From positions 1 to 35,505 of the forward strand of contig MAAF01000012.1 of the NCBI GenBank assembly GCA_002163005.1: DNA of 35,505 nucleotides, given 5' to 3'. The notes below the pieces were generated by a model. That model did not search any database, was not told the origin of the DNA, and saw nothing but the letters and a program-made list of their open reading frames with translations. Below are positions 1-8,043 of this stretch, one piece after another. The first letter of the stretch is position 1; each line of letters opens with the position of its first letter. This DNA comes from Colwellia psychrerythraea (lineage in GTDB: Bacteria > Pseudomonadota > Gammaproteobacteria > Enterobacterales > Alteromonadaceae). The translations under genes and the position numbers were made by a program.

Positions 1-234
1 TTTTAATTGTTTACTCACCGCTTCGGTAATTTCTGGACGACTATGACCAGCGCCGCAGCACCAAAGGCCAGATAAACCATCAAATATTTTTCGACCGTCG
101 GCATCGGTGTAATAATTTCCCTGGGCAGAAACGATGATGCGTGGGTCTTTTTTAAACTCACGGTTGCCAGTAAATGCCATCCAGTGCGCATCGAGTTGTG
201 CCTGACTGATGCCATGTTTTGTTTGGTTGTTCAT
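1..234 (-). CDS. Class III omega-aminotransferase (beta-alanine--pyruvate type), N-terminal part only
   Basis: This is a partial gene: 78 codons read leftward from the ATG at 232-234 to the window edge without a stop, and a full protein of this family has about 440 residues. Landmarks are LDAHWMAFTGNREFKKDPRI near residues 14-33, GNYYTDADGRKIFDG at 39-53 and SGLWCCGAGHSRPEI at 55-69. This is the typical start of PLP-dependent omega-amino acid:pyruvate aminotransferases, which move an amino group from beta-alanine or other omega-amines to pyruvate in the cytoplasm. The PLP lysine lies outside the window. GAGGTGAA directly upstream is a good ribosome site and supports this start. The exact amine substrate cannot be told. 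A second open frame with an ATG at 215 overlaps it but matches nothing and is a shadow. A candidate LysR operator lies about 85 bases upstream. Confidence 0.85.
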   Translation of the reverse strand, partial: MNNQTKHGISQAQLDAHWMAFTGNREFKKDPRIIVSAQGNYYTDADGRKIFDGLSGLWCCGAGHSRPEITEAVSKQLK

Positions 235-254
235 ATTTCACCTCATTATATGAG

Positions 255-297
255 TCTTACAGACTTAAGATTTAGTTATTATCAACAATCTGTAAGA
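255..297. repeat. Spaced inverted repeat in the aminotransferase leader
   Basis: TCTTACAGA at 255-263 is matched by its exact reverse complement TCTGTAAGA at 289-297, with 25 bases between. It lies directly upstream of the aminotransferase ribosome site. It could be a regulator site or a leader hairpin; the sequence does not decide. Confidence 0.4.
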
Positions 298-316
298 TTA
301 ATAAATTTATAATTAT

Positions 317-330
317 TGAACTTTAGTTAA
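317..330. promoter_or_regulatory. Candidate LysR-type operator before the aminotransferase
   Basis: TGAACTTTAGTTAA differs by one base from the perfect palindrome TTAACTTTAGTTAA found before dctP. It carries the T-N11-A spacing typical of LysR-type boxes. A looser related site, TTAAC-N6-GTTAA, lies at 377-392. The nearby lysR gene is the obvious candidate binder; this is inference from shared sequence. Confidence 0.45.
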
Positions 331-361
331 GTAAATAGTTAAGTAAAAGGTTAAGTAAAAA
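326..361. repeat. Three tandem copies of a 12-bp unit (GTTAAGTAAAWR type)
   Basis: GTTAAGTAAATA (326-337), GTTAAGTAAAAG (338-349) and GTTAAGTAAAAA (350-361) follow one another without gaps, and a partial copy GTTAAGTAAG sits at 388-397. The first copy overlaps the candidate LysR operator, so the array may be a multi-site binding region or simple slippage in AT-rich DNA. Confidence 0.6.
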
Positions 362-424
362 ATTACCTTATTAAGATTAACTCTGACGTTAAGTAAGCTC
401 TTATCATTGGGCGTATTATCCAGC

Positions 425-565
425 TCACTCGATTTCGAAATTATATTTAAAACCGATAGTCACCGAAGTGAAATCATCTTTATGGTCAAAATTTCTAGTC
501 AGTAACTTAATGTGGGCTTGAACTTTGAGCATCTTTAAAGTTGGGAGCTTGAAGCGCTTTATCAT
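425..565 (-). pseudogene. Relic of an outer-membrane beta-barrel protein, C-terminal end only
   Basis: A 46-codon reverse-strand frame ends in LLTRNFDHKDDFTSVTIGFK followed by YNFEIE and a stop. The last part has the alternating pattern and aromatic end of a final outer-membrane beta strand. The in-frame codons near 530-565 no longer look like barrel sequence, and a stop lies just upstream of the ATG at 563-565. I read this as the tail of a lost outer-membrane protein gene. It lies downstream of the porin on the same strand but is not a copy of the porin end. A real small protein is possible but unlikely, as no ribosome site is evident. Confidence 0.45.
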
Positions 566-662
566 TTATACTGTTATGATACAGCGCCGTAAAACTCTCA
601 AATAACTCGATCCTTTTGAGTATTGAAATAACTTTATTTAGGCTGAGTAGTTACAAAACAAG

Positions 663-1718
663 CTAAAATTTATAATCAAAGTTGTAGCGCATACCAACGA
701 TTAGCTGATTATTGTCTTCTCTACCTTCAGCTTCAAAATTGCTATTTTGAAATTCAACAAATAAACGATAATCTGGACTTCCTTGCCATTCTAGTGTGGT
801 ATTAAAGCGAGTAACTTCATTACTATCGGTAGGCATTAAATCGTCAGAAAATAGAGAGTAGCCCGCTTTAAGCTTGTAGCTATCATTAATACGGTAGGCG
901 CCAACTAAATCAATAGTATTGATATCTTGACCATTACCGCCACGATCGACGTCTTGATAAGCGGCAGCAAGGTACCAGTCACCGAATGATTTTGATGCTG
1001 AGACGCCTAGGGTGTTTTCGTCAGTTCCTGCAAGGTCTTTGGTTAGGTAAGCGGCAGCTAAAGTAAAGCTATCACCTGTATATTGAACACCACCGTTAAC
1101 TAAGTCACTACCTTCAATATCGCTTTCACCTTTGAATTGACCTTCAATACGAAAATCTAAGTTACCAAAACTCTTTCTGTAGCTAATCATTTCTTGTTGA
1201 CGAAATGGGCTAACATCATCATAAGCAAGTGGTGATGCTGAACGGTTAAAAATATCAACTGGACCAGCAATGATGGCGAATTGAGTGGTATCTTGTTTAC
1301 CTATTGCAATACGACCAAAATCACCTTTTATGCCAACATAAGCTTTACGTGCATCGCCAAAGTGCGCATCACCTTGAATTTGAACTTTAAACTCACCCTT
1401 TGCAAAACCCGTCATACCATTGCTCAATTTATGCTCTGCGCCGATACCAATGCGTGATAATGCATCACCAACATCCCAGCTATCTTCAGTATCACTGCTT
1501 GTTACGCCAAAAGTAGGTCGTAAAGAGCCATAAAAATTAATAGATGTTTGACTAGCATCAGCTGTTGGTTTTTTAGACTCTTCTAATTGCGCTAAACGAG
1601 CCTGAATTTCAGTAAGCTGTTTTGTTAAGCTTTCTTCAGAAGTCTCTGCATAGGCTGCAGATGTTGGTAACAGAATAGCTAAAGTAAGTAGTGATGTTTT
1701 AACGTTAAAATTATTCAT
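663..1718 (-). CDS. General porin (gram-negative trimeric porin type)
   Basis: This is an outer-membrane diffusion channel of about 351 residues. A signal peptide (MNNFNVKT, hydrophobic LLTLAILLP, cleavage near AYA/ETS) is followed by a short coiled-coil stretch rich in Glu, Gln and Leu (about residues 25-45), as in coiled-coil-bearing porins. A beta-barrel with alternating residues follows, ending in YNFDYKF with the C-terminal Phe expected of barrel proteins. I chose the ATG at 1718 because CGGGGAAC sits six bases before it; an in-frame ATG at 1736 would add six residues (MKTGNT) but has no such site. It is divergent from lysR. Its place between the aminotransferase and the TRAP genes suggests it admits the same solute, which is inference. 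No terminator is visible downstream. Confidence 0.88.
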   Translation of the reverse strand: MNNFNVKTSLLTLAILLPTSAAYAETSEESLTKQLTEIQARLAQLEESKKPTADASQTSINFYGSLRPTFGVTSSDTEDSWDVGDALSRIGIGAEHKLSNGMTGFAKGEFKVQIQGDAHFGDARKAYVGIKGDFGRIAIGKQDTTQFAIIAGPVDIFNRSASPLAYDDVSPFRQQEMISYRKSFGNLDFRIEGQFKGESDIEGSDLVNGGVQYTGDSFTLAAAYLTKDLAGTDENTLGVSASKSFGDWYLAAAYQDVDRGGNGQDINTIDLVGAYRINDSYKLKAGYSLFSDDLMPTDSNEVTRFNTTLEWQGSPDYRLFVEFQNSNFEAEGREDNNQLIVGMRYNFDYKF

Positions 1719-1763
1719 AGTGTTCCCCGTTTTCATATTGTTATAGTTATTATTTAAGTGCGA

Positions 1764-1776
1764 AACTTAGTAAGTT
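1764..1776. promoter_or_regulatory. Palindrome upstream of the porin
   Basis: AACTTA-G-TAAGTT is a perfect 6-bp inverted repeat with a one-base centre, 46 bases upstream of the porin start. It may be an operator. It differs in symmetry from the 14-bp sites proposed for the LysR regulator. Confidence 0.3.
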
Positions 1777-1980
1777 ACGTGCTATTTTTTTATATCTCTG
1801 TTGATTTATAACTCTCAGCAATTGAGCTGCTACAAAAAGCTTTATTACTACGATTTAATATCGACTGTGGATAATCACATTAAGGTGATAGCCCGATGTC
1901 ACACACTCATTATTTGCTTTCAAAGTGTCGATATTGACTTATACTTGCTCAACGGCTAACGTAAATAAATTCAAACATAA

Positions 1981-1994
1981 TTAACCTAAGTTAA
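1981..1994. promoter_or_regulatory. Candidate LysR-type autoregulatory operator
   Basis: TTAACCTAAGTTAA is an almost perfect palindrome with T-N11-A spacing, 25 bases before the lysR start codon. It fits the same pattern as the site before dctP (TTAACTTTAGTTAA). Its closeness to the start suggests autorepression, which is usual for this family. Confidence 0.5.
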
Positions 1995-2019
1995 ACATTT
2001 GTTTACCTATTGGAGAGCT

Positions 2020-2946
2020 ATGACATTAAAAAAACGAAGTTTCACAGGACAAGTCAGTAATATTGATCTGCGGATGTTACGTATATTCAAAACAGTGGTT
2101 GATTGTGGTGGATTTTCAGCAGCTGAAGTGGAATTAAATATTAGTCGCCCTGCAATTAGTATTGCTATTTCAGATCTGGAGAAACGATTTAATCTAAAAC
2201 TCTGTCAACGGGGTCGTACCGGTTTTTCTTTAACTGAAGAAGGCGCAGAGGTCTATCAGTCTGTACTTGAGTTGCTTAGTGCATTGGAAACATTTCGAAC
2301 CCAGGTCAATGGCATTAATGAGCAGCTTAAAGGCGAACTTAATATAGGTATTACCGATAATTTGGTTACCATTGAGCATATGAAACTTACCAATGCCTTG
2401 ATGGCATTAAAAGATTTAGGGCCTGAAATACAAATAAATCTAAGGATGATGCCGCCAGATAAAATTGAGATCGATGTTCTTGACGGCCGGTTGCATGTTG
2501 GTGTAATTCCTGAACTTCGACCCCTTTCAGGCCTCAATTATCATCAACTATACCAAGAGGAGTCGTTTCTATATTGCAGTAAAGACCATCCATATTTTAC
2601 TCTCGATGATAAGCAGCTTACCAACACGATAATCTCTAAAAGTGACGCAGTGGTGCTATCTTATCAACAGACGCCTGAAATTAGACACTTGTTGCAAAAG
2701 CTCAATAGCACAGCCAGTGCTACGGACCGTGAAGGCCTGCTCTTTTTAATTCTTACTGGACGTTATATTGGGTATTTGCCCGAACACTTTGCCAGACAAT
2801 GGGTGACTGATGGTAAGCTCAGGGCGATAAAACCTGATAAATTTCGCATTGAAAGCTATTATTCGGCTGTTACCCGAAAAAGTGCCCGCTCAAACATTAT
2901 TTTAGATAACTTTATGGAGCTACTCCTTAAGAACACAGAGAAATAA
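2020..2946 (+). CDS. LysR-type transcriptional regulator
   Basis: This DNA-binding regulator of 308 residues has an N-terminal winged helix-turn-helix (about residues 15-75: LRIFKTVVDCGGFSAAE, then SRPAISIAISDLEKRF and LCQRGRTGFSLTEEG). A periplasmic-binding-protein-like effector domain follows from about residue 90 to the end. The ATG at 2020 is chosen because GGAGAG lies four bases upstream; a TTG at 1999 would add seven residues but has no ribosome site. It is divergent from the porin and upstream of the TRAP genes. Palindromes of the same type before lysR, dctP and the aminotransferase make it the likely local regulator of uptake and transamination. The co-inducer is unknown. Confidence 0.92.
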   Translation: MTLKKRSFTGQVSNIDLRMLRIFKTVVDCGGFSAAEVELNISRPAISIAISDLEKRFNLKLCQRGRTGFSLTEEGAEVYQSVLELLSALETFRTQVNGINEQLKGELNIGITDNLVTIEHMKLTNALMALKDLGPEIQINLRMMPPDKIEIDVLDGRLHVGVIPELRPLSGLNYHQLYQEESFLYCSKDHPYFTLDDKQLTNTIISKSDAVVLSYQQTPEIRHLLQKLNSTASATDREGLLFLILTGRYIGYLPEHFARQWVTDGKLRAIKPDKFRIESYYSAVTRKSARSNIILDNFMELLLKNTEK

Positions 2947-2983
2947 ATACGCTTTAAATGAGGCTGATAAAGACTAAAAGTTA

Positions 2984-3124
2984 CATGCCTATGCACATGG
3001 CTCAGGGACGTCATCCCCTTAGTGGCTTAGTCGGGGATCCAGTTTCTAAAAAGTGATGGATCTTCGATCAGTGACTTCAAAGATGACGTTTACAGTAAGC
3101 TCCTGAGTTAACTACATAGGCATG
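2984..3124. repeat. 141-bp palindromic repeat element, MITE or REP-like
   Basis: The ends are exact inverted repeats: CATGCCTATG at 2984-2993 and CATAGGCATG at 3115-3124. A second inner pair is CTCAGG near 3002 and CCTGAG near 3102. Inside is GTCATCCCC...GGGGATCCAG, which resembles the GTCATTCCC...GGGAATCCAG palindromes dispersed in many gammaproteobacterial genomes. No coding sequence is inside. It is likely a small non-autonomous repeat; copies elsewhere in the genome would confirm this. Confidence 0.5.
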
Positions 3125-3552
3125 AAAAGTTATTAATAATATCGCTATTACTTTAAGCTTGGCGTGTAGTGGTATCGTTAATTCTTCCACCTGATTAAAG
3201 TGGGTGTCATACAATCCTTCTCATTAGCGGGCATGGCGAAAAGAAGAATAAGACTCCCTTTAACACCCAAATTAAAACTGGAATAAGTCCATCAGCTAAA
3301 AGTCCACGAGAGGGTATCCAAAGCAGAGCCATGCCATCTTACCTCAGTAGATCTCTTCATCAGATTATCTTCACTAATCCATTTGAAAACAGCTAACCCA
3401 ACATCGCTATCTAGCTATTCCCACCAAAAACTTTAACTACGGATCCTTTAGCGATAGGTCCGTTAATTTTAGGTTAATCAAAGAGCTAACAAGCAGGATT
3501 GATTAGTACTTTTTGTGTTGTTGGAACATGTGTTTTTTAGGTAAGCAAATAA

Positions 3553-3566
3553 TTAACTTTAGTTAA
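3553..3566. promoter_or_regulatory. Candidate LysR-type operator before dctP
   Basis: TTAACTTTAGTTAA is a perfect 6-bp inverted repeat with a two-base centre and T-N11-A spacing, about 118 bases before the dctP start. It matches the sites before lysR and before the aminotransferase. Confidence 0.5.
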
Positions 3567-3683
3567 GATATATAACATTTATCTGAACTTTAAAACGAGG
3601 CAGACTGATGTTGACCTCGCCTATATTGGAATAAAAAATTATTCTGAAATAAGGCATATAAAACCTAAAACAGAGGATTCAAA

Positions 3684-4718
3684 ATGTTGAAGACAAAAAA
3701 AATTACAACAATGATTACCAAAAATAAGCTTGTTAGTGCTTGTACGCTGGCTGCTGTGTTAAGTGTATCTGTAATTAATACTGCAGTAGCAGATAGTAAG
3801 TTTATTTTTGCCCAAGCCTATAACACCGAACATATTTTTCATCATACTTCTGAAAAGTTCATGGAGCAACTCAACGATAAAGGCTCTTCCTATAAAGCTG
3901 ATTATCATCCGGGCGGTGATTTAGGCGATTGGACCTCGCAGTTTGAACAAGCAATGATGGGTGTTATTCCCATGACAATTACTTATGGTGCGTCTGAATT
4001 TGATGGCCGACTCGATCTGACTTGGCTGGGTTATGTGGTTGATGACTGGGCAAGCGCACGCAAAGTTTATGGTCCTGGTGGGCCGATGCTTGATGTTTAC
4101 AATAAGATTTTTGCCGAAATGGATCTCGTGGCATTAGGTACTATCCCAACCGGTTTTGGTTCTATAACCATACGTAAAGGTGTTGATAAAATCCCGACCA
4201 GCTTTCCCGAAGATGCAAAAGGCATAAAAATGCGGGTGATCCCATCGCCATTGGCTATTGAGCGTTTTAAAAACTGGGGTTTTTCTGCTGTCCCTATGCC
4301 ATATTCTGAGCTTTATACCGCACTGCAGTTAGGTACTGTTGATGGCAGGGCATTTGGCCCTGCCGTTGAAATTTATCAAATGCGTGATGTGCTCGAAGCT
4401 TACATTTTAACCCGTGATTATTTTGAACATGCCTTCTGGTTAGTTAATAAAGATTGGTGGGAAGATCTTCCGGCCGCTGAGAGAAAGAAGATGCAAGCGG
4501 CTGCTGATGAAACCCTTAAATGGGCATGGCAGGAAGCAGAGACTATAGATAATGGGTTTTTAGACAAGGTGCGCGAAAGTGGCATTAAGGTTATTGAGTT
4601 ATCAGATAAGGATCGCGCGAAGGCTAAAAGTATTTTGTACGCAAAAGAATGGCCATACATGGAGAAAAAAGTAGGAAGCGACATCATGAAAATGATGCGT
4701 AAGATAGCTGGTATTTAG
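3684..4718 (+). CDS. dctP: TRAP transporter solute-binding protein (DctP family)
   Basis: This periplasmic receptor of a tripartite ATP-independent transporter captures an anionic solute and hands it to the DctQ/DctM membrane complex. It has 344 residues. The signal peptide ends near residue 36 (INTAVA/DSK). The conserved solute-binding arginine of the family fits R184 in GIKMRVIPSP, and the PYSELYTALQLGTVDGRAFG stretch is the family hallmark. AGAGGATTC before the ATG at 3684 supports this start; an internal Met at 3711 would still leave a signal peptide. It is the first gene of dctP-dctQ-dctM. The substrate cannot be read from sequence; a carboxylate or amino-carboxylate is plausible given the aminotransferase nearby. 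Confidence 0.92.
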   Translation: MLKTKKITTMITKNKLVSACTLAAVLSVSVINTAVADSKFIFAQAYNTEHIFHHTSEKFMEQLNDKGSSYKADYHPGGDLGDWTSQFEQAMMGVIPMTITYGASEFDGRLDLTWLGYVVDDWASARKVYGPGGPMLDVYNKIFAEMDLVALGTIPTGFGSITIRKGVDKIPTSFPEDAKGIKMRVIPSPLAIERFKNWGFSAVPMPYSELYTALQLGTVDGRAFGPAVEIYQMRDVLEAYILTRDYFEHAFWLVNKDWWEDLPAAERKKMQAAADETLKWAWQEAETIDNGFLDKVRESGIKVIELSDKDRAKAKSILYAKEWPYMEKKVGSDIMKMMRKIAGI

Positions 4719-4742
4719 TAGTTCCTTATTAGGTGTGATCTG

Positions 4743-4773
4743 GGCTCAAGTCAGTAAGTAAGTGACCTGAGCC
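4743..4773 (+). promoter_or_regulatory. Stem-loop between dctP and dctQ
   Basis: GGCTCAAGTCA (4743-4753) pairs with TGACCTGAGCC (4763-4773) with one mismatch, around a nine-base loop. No T-run follows, so full termination is unlikely. Such hairpins after a binding-protein gene often protect the 3' end of its mRNA, so that the receptor is made in excess of the membrane subunits. Confidence 0.55.
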
Positions 4774-4797
4774 TATAATTTACAAAATCAAGGATAT

Positions 4798-5412
4798 ATG
4801 TTTATGAAAACCAGTACCTTAGAATCCGATAGTCCACTTCAACAAGTTGACTTATCAAGTAAAACCAAAAAAACCATGTTACAACAGTTTGAATTTCTGG
4901 TCGATTTCTGTCTCAAAGCGGCCATGGTCTTTAGTGGTCTCGGACTTGCCATATTAATGTTCACCCAAGTGATCATGCGTTATGTGCTCGAATCTCCTTT
5001 TGCAGGAATAGAAGAAGCAGCAATTTTAATGGCGGTTTGGATTTATTTTCTCGGCATGGGCTATGCAACTAAAGAACGAGCACACATCCACGGTGGCATC
5101 GTCAGCTTGGTTGTTACAGACCCATTTAAAATTGAATTGATCCGCTTTATTGTTTCAATTATTTGCACTATTGCTGCGTGTGTTTTTGGCTACTATGCGA
5201 CTAAATATGGATTGTTTGTCATTGAAAAAGGACGCATGAGCTTATATCTGCAATGGCCTAAAGGATTATGGAGTGCCAGCATGATCTTTGGTTTTGCCAT
5301 GATGGTCTTTTATTTTATGTTGCAAATCGTCAAAGATTACCGTGCGATGTTAACCGCCAAAGCCCAGTCGAAATCGACAAAACTTCAATTTTTAAACAAC
5401 GGAAAGGACTAG
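4798..5412 (+). CDS. dctQ: TRAP transporter small permease (DctQ family)
   Basis: This inner-membrane protein of 204 residues has four predicted membrane helices (about residues 37-60, 75-92, 113-135 and 155-178) and bridges the binding protein and the large permease. Typical signs are the first helix, with GLAILMFTQVIMRYVLESPF near 42-62, followed by GIEEAAILMAVWIYFLGMGY and a charged loop with the ERAHI motif. The N-terminal tail of about 35 residues is longer than usual. AAGGA seven or so bases before the ATG at 4798 supports this start; ATG at 4804 is the alternative. It follows dctP and ends six bases before dctM. Confidence 0.9.
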   Translation: MFMKTSTLESDSPLQQVDLSSKTKKTMLQQFEFLVDFCLKAAMVFSGLGLAILMFTQVIMRYVLESPFAGIEEAAILMAVWIYFLGMGYATKERAHIHGGIVSLVVTDPFKIELIRFIVSIICTIAACVFGYYATKYGLFVIEKGRMSLYLQWPKGLWSASMIFGFAMMVFYFMLQIVKDYRAMLTAKAQSKSTKLQFLNNGKD

Positions 5413-5418
5413 CATATT

Positions 5419-6723
5419 ATGGTTATTTTTCTCATATCTATGCTGGTCATAGTTGTCTTATTATTAGCCGAACTTCCGGTTGCCTTTGCTTTTGGTATTG
5501 GCGCAATAATGTTTACCTTTGCTACAGGTAATGATATTTCATTTTTGGTTATTCATGGCTTTAACACCAGCGGTGGTTTTGCTCTATTAGCATTACCTTT
5601 GTTTATTCTCGCCGGGATTTTAATGGCTGAAGGTGGTATTTCGAATCGCTTACTCAATTTTGTTAATTCAATTGTTGGTCGTCTTAAAGGCGGCTTAGGT
5701 GCAGTAACTGTTTTAACCTGTGCACTATTTGGTGCTATTTCTGGTAGCTCTTCGGCTGCCATTGCGGCAATCGGCCAGATTATGATCCCGCGAATGAAAG
5801 AAGAAGGCTATCCAGAGGGACATGCGACGGCTTTAGTTGCTTGTTCGTCTGTACTTGCACTGTTAATACCGCCAAGTATTCCCATGATTATTTTTTCAAT
5901 CACTGGCGGATTGTCTGTCGGTGCAGCTTTTCTATCAACCATTATTCCTGGCATCATGTTAACGGTAATATACTGTTGTTTGAACTTTTGGTTTTTACGT
6001 AATAACACCTTAATAAAAGTCGAACCTGCGCTTCCTTTTGTTCAAGCAGCGCGAGGCGTAGTTACTTCTGGCTATAATGCATTTTGGGCATTGTTGATGC
6101 CTGTTATTATATTAGGTGCTATTTATACGGGTATTGCTACGCCAACAGAAGCGGCGGCAATTGCTGTTATTTATGCAATCCCAGTAAGTTTATTCGTCTA
6201 CAAGGGCTTAACCTTTAAAACGTTAGGTAGTGCCACCGTTCGTGCTGTCATTATGACGGGTTCAATTATGGCCGTGCTGTTCTTCTTGTTTATTATGAGC
6301 AGGGCAATGATTTTAGAACAGGTGCCTAAGCAACTTGCCGAAGCGTTATTAATGCTATCTGATAACAAGCTAGTCATCCTTTTAGTGATTAACCTTTTAT
6401 TATTGCTTATCGGTATGATAGTTGATGATATTTCCGGAGGTGTTTTAGCGGCGATTATTTTCTTGCCGGTAGTACAGGCTCTTGGCATTCATCCTATTCA
6501 TTTTGCCGCTATTGTTGGGGTAAACCTCGGCTTAGGTAATGTTTCTCCCCCCTGTGCCCCGATGCTCTATATGGCAGGAGGTGTCGCGAAGCTACCGCTC
6601 AATAAGTATATTGTGCCGACGGTTAAGTTACTGTGCTTTGGTCACTTACCTATGGTGGTTTTAGTTACCTTCGTACCTGATTTAGCATTATTTTTACCTC
6701 GTTTGTTGATGGGTATTGAGTAA
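5419..6723 (+). CDS. dctM: TRAP transporter large permease (DctM family)
   Basis: This is the transport subunit, a sodium-coupled membrane protein of 434 residues with about twelve hydrophobic segments, of the usual family length. Recognisable stretches are LPLFILAGILMAEGGIS near residue 55, the GAISGSSSAAIAAIGQIMIP loop, LLIPPSIPMIIFS, and the second-half signature GVNLGLGNVSPPCAPMLYMA. The two halves show the inverted-repeat-type layout of the family. AAGGAC lies just before the dctQ stop and serves as ribosome site. A strong terminator closes the operon directly after the stop codon. Confidence 0.93.
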   Translation: MVIFLISMLVIVVLLLAELPVAFAFGIGAIMFTFATGNDISFLVIHGFNTSGGFALLALPLFILAGILMAEGGISNRLLNFVNSIVGRLKGGLGAVTVLTCALFGAISGSSSAAIAAIGQIMIPRMKEEGYPEGHATALVACSSVLALLIPPSIPMIIFSITGGLSVGAAFLSTIIPGIMLTVIYCCLNFWFLRNNTLIKVEPALPFVQAARGVVTSGYNAFWALLMPVIILGAIYTGIATPTEAAAIAVIYAIPVSLFVYKGLTFKTLGSATVRAVIMTGSIMAVLFFLFIMSRAMILEQVPKQLAEALLMLSDNKLVILLVINLLLLLIGMIVDDISGGVLAAIIFLPVVQALGIHPIHFAAIVGVNLGLGNVSPPCAPMLYMAGGVAKLPLNKYIVPTVKLLCFGHLPMVVLVTFVPDLALFLPRLLMGIE

Positions 6724-6735
6724 GTGTTCTTTGGG

Positions 6736-6773
6736 TCATCAGATCTTTATTTAGATCTGATGAGCCGTTTTTC
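6736..6773 (+). terminator. Rho-independent terminator of the TRAP operon
   Basis: TCATCAGATCT (6736-6746) pairs perfectly with AGATCTGATGA (6753-6763) around a six-base loop; GCCGTTTTTCTT follows. It is 13 bases after the dctM stop. Confidence 0.85.
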
Positions 6774-6947
6774 TTGGTAATTAAAGCCTCCTTTTTTAAA
6801 TTTTGCTGTGAGCTATGAGAGCATGTGATTTAATCGAGCTAGCAAGAAGAAAGAGTATATTTATCTGTTGGTTTTAACTTTTGCGATTGAAGAAAATAAG
6901 AGGGTTGGGTAAAGTCTAATTAAAATGAAAGTTATGAGAATGCTGCG

Positions 6948-7574
6948 ATGTCATTTGAAATTACCGATGTAGTGAATATCATGGGATTGTCTGCAGTGGC
7001 AGTCTTTGCAATATCGGGGGCACTCGATGCCGCTCGCCAGAAAATGGATATTCTTGGTTTCATGCTGATTGGTACGGCTACGGGCATCGGCGGCGGTACG
7101 CTTCGCGATTTGCTACTGGGTAATGTCCCCGTATTCTGGATACGTGAGCCGATATGGATCATCGTCTGTTTGGTTTCGACAGCAATAACCTATTTTATCG
7201 CACCAAAATTGGCTTCTATAACGCGCGCACTGATCTGGATGGATGCGGTCGGTATTGCCTTGTTTGCAGTGGTTGGAACTGAAATTGCGCTAGAGTTTGG
7301 TACTTCTCCCTTGATTGCCATTTGTATGGGAGTAATGACAGCTAGCTTTGGTGGTATCGCACGTGATGTACTCAGTGGTAGCAACCTTACACTAATGAAC
7401 GAAGAACTATATATCACCACAACTCTGGCTGGTTCAGTTATGTACCTTTGGCTTAATACCTTAAGTCTACCTGCTAATTATGATTTGATTGGTGGTTTTT
7501 TTATTGCTTTTATTTTACGTGCATTGGCGATTAGATTTCATATTAAGCTGCCAAATCTTTATCGAAAGGACTGA
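6948..7574 (+). CDS. TRIC-type / UPF0126 membrane protein
   Basis: This inner-membrane protein has 208 residues and about seven hydrophobic helices. It belongs to the bacterial TRIC (trimeric intracellular cation channel, UPF0126, YicG-like) family. The family is built from two repeats, each with a glycine-rich bend and Arg-Asp: here GIGGGTLRDLLLG (about residues 46-58) and SFGGIARDVLSG (about 133-144). Relatives have been described as potassium-permeable channels, and some bacterial members have been linked to glycine transport; which applies here is unknown. The ribosome site is weak, with no good purine stretch before the ATG at 6948, but no better in-frame start is seen. It stands alone, between the TRAP terminator and the long gltB leader. 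Confidence 0.88.
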   Translation: MSFEITDVVNIMGLSAVAVFAISGALDAARQKMDILGFMLIGTATGIGGGTLRDLLLGNVPVFWIREPIWIIVCLVSTAITYFIAPKLASITRALIWMDAVGIALFAVVGTEIALEFGTSPLIAICMGVMTASFGGIARDVLSGSNLTLMNEELYITTTLAGSVMYLWLNTLSLPANYDLIGGFFIAFILRALAIRFHIKLPNLYRKD

Positions 7575-8043
7575 TGTCCCTCGTCAACTGTAGCGAATCT
7601 GAAGCTGATATATATATTAAGCAAGGTTGAAGTAGGGCGTAGCAAGTTCTTCGACTCACTTGACTAAAAATTATGCTCGTTTAGTTGCATTGGATGATTT
7701 TTGCGTAATACGCTCTAATTAACCTTTTAATAAGTCTAATAAGAGTAATTGCACTAATGGGGTTGCAAAGTCATTTAGAGGCCGAATTTTGCTTCTTAGG
7801 GGGTGCTGATGGTATTGATAGTACCCTTATTCGAGTATGAAAAAGCAATTGTCATAAGTGTATATTTCCTGAATAACTATTCTCTTCAAGCGATGCCTTG
7901 CTTTTCTGTCCTTTTACGCAATCTCAGCGGTAAATAACCTAATAGACTTAGCACTATTTTATTCGTAGACAACATATCGATGTAGCACGGTGATTGTGGC
8001 ACAAGGCCAAGTATAACCGTTGTTTTTTTTACTTTACACTCAG

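Larger units (their letters stand above)
2947..3683. other. Non-coding region between lysR and dctP
   Basis: It contains a palindromic repeat element at 2984-3124 and the dctP operator at 3553-3566. Between 3180 and 3480 I see no convincing gene: a reverse frame open from 3414 to 3292 has no recognisable motif and no good start. No clear terminator for lysR is visible. Confidence 0.6.

Noticed and set aside
15..215. Reverse-strand open frame of 66 codons at the left edge
   Set aside because: It overlaps the aminotransferase in another frame; the frame starting at 234 gives a clear family match and has a ribosome site.
3292..3414. Reverse frame of 41 codons between lysR and dctP, perhaps a decayed gene
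   Set aside because: No recognisable motif, no good start, and stops close by on both sides.
7886..7975. Reverse frame of 29 codons with a hydrophobic start (NKIVLSLLGYLPLRLRKR)
   Set aside because: Too short, no ribosome site and no continuation in any frame; could be chance or a remnant of a gene start.
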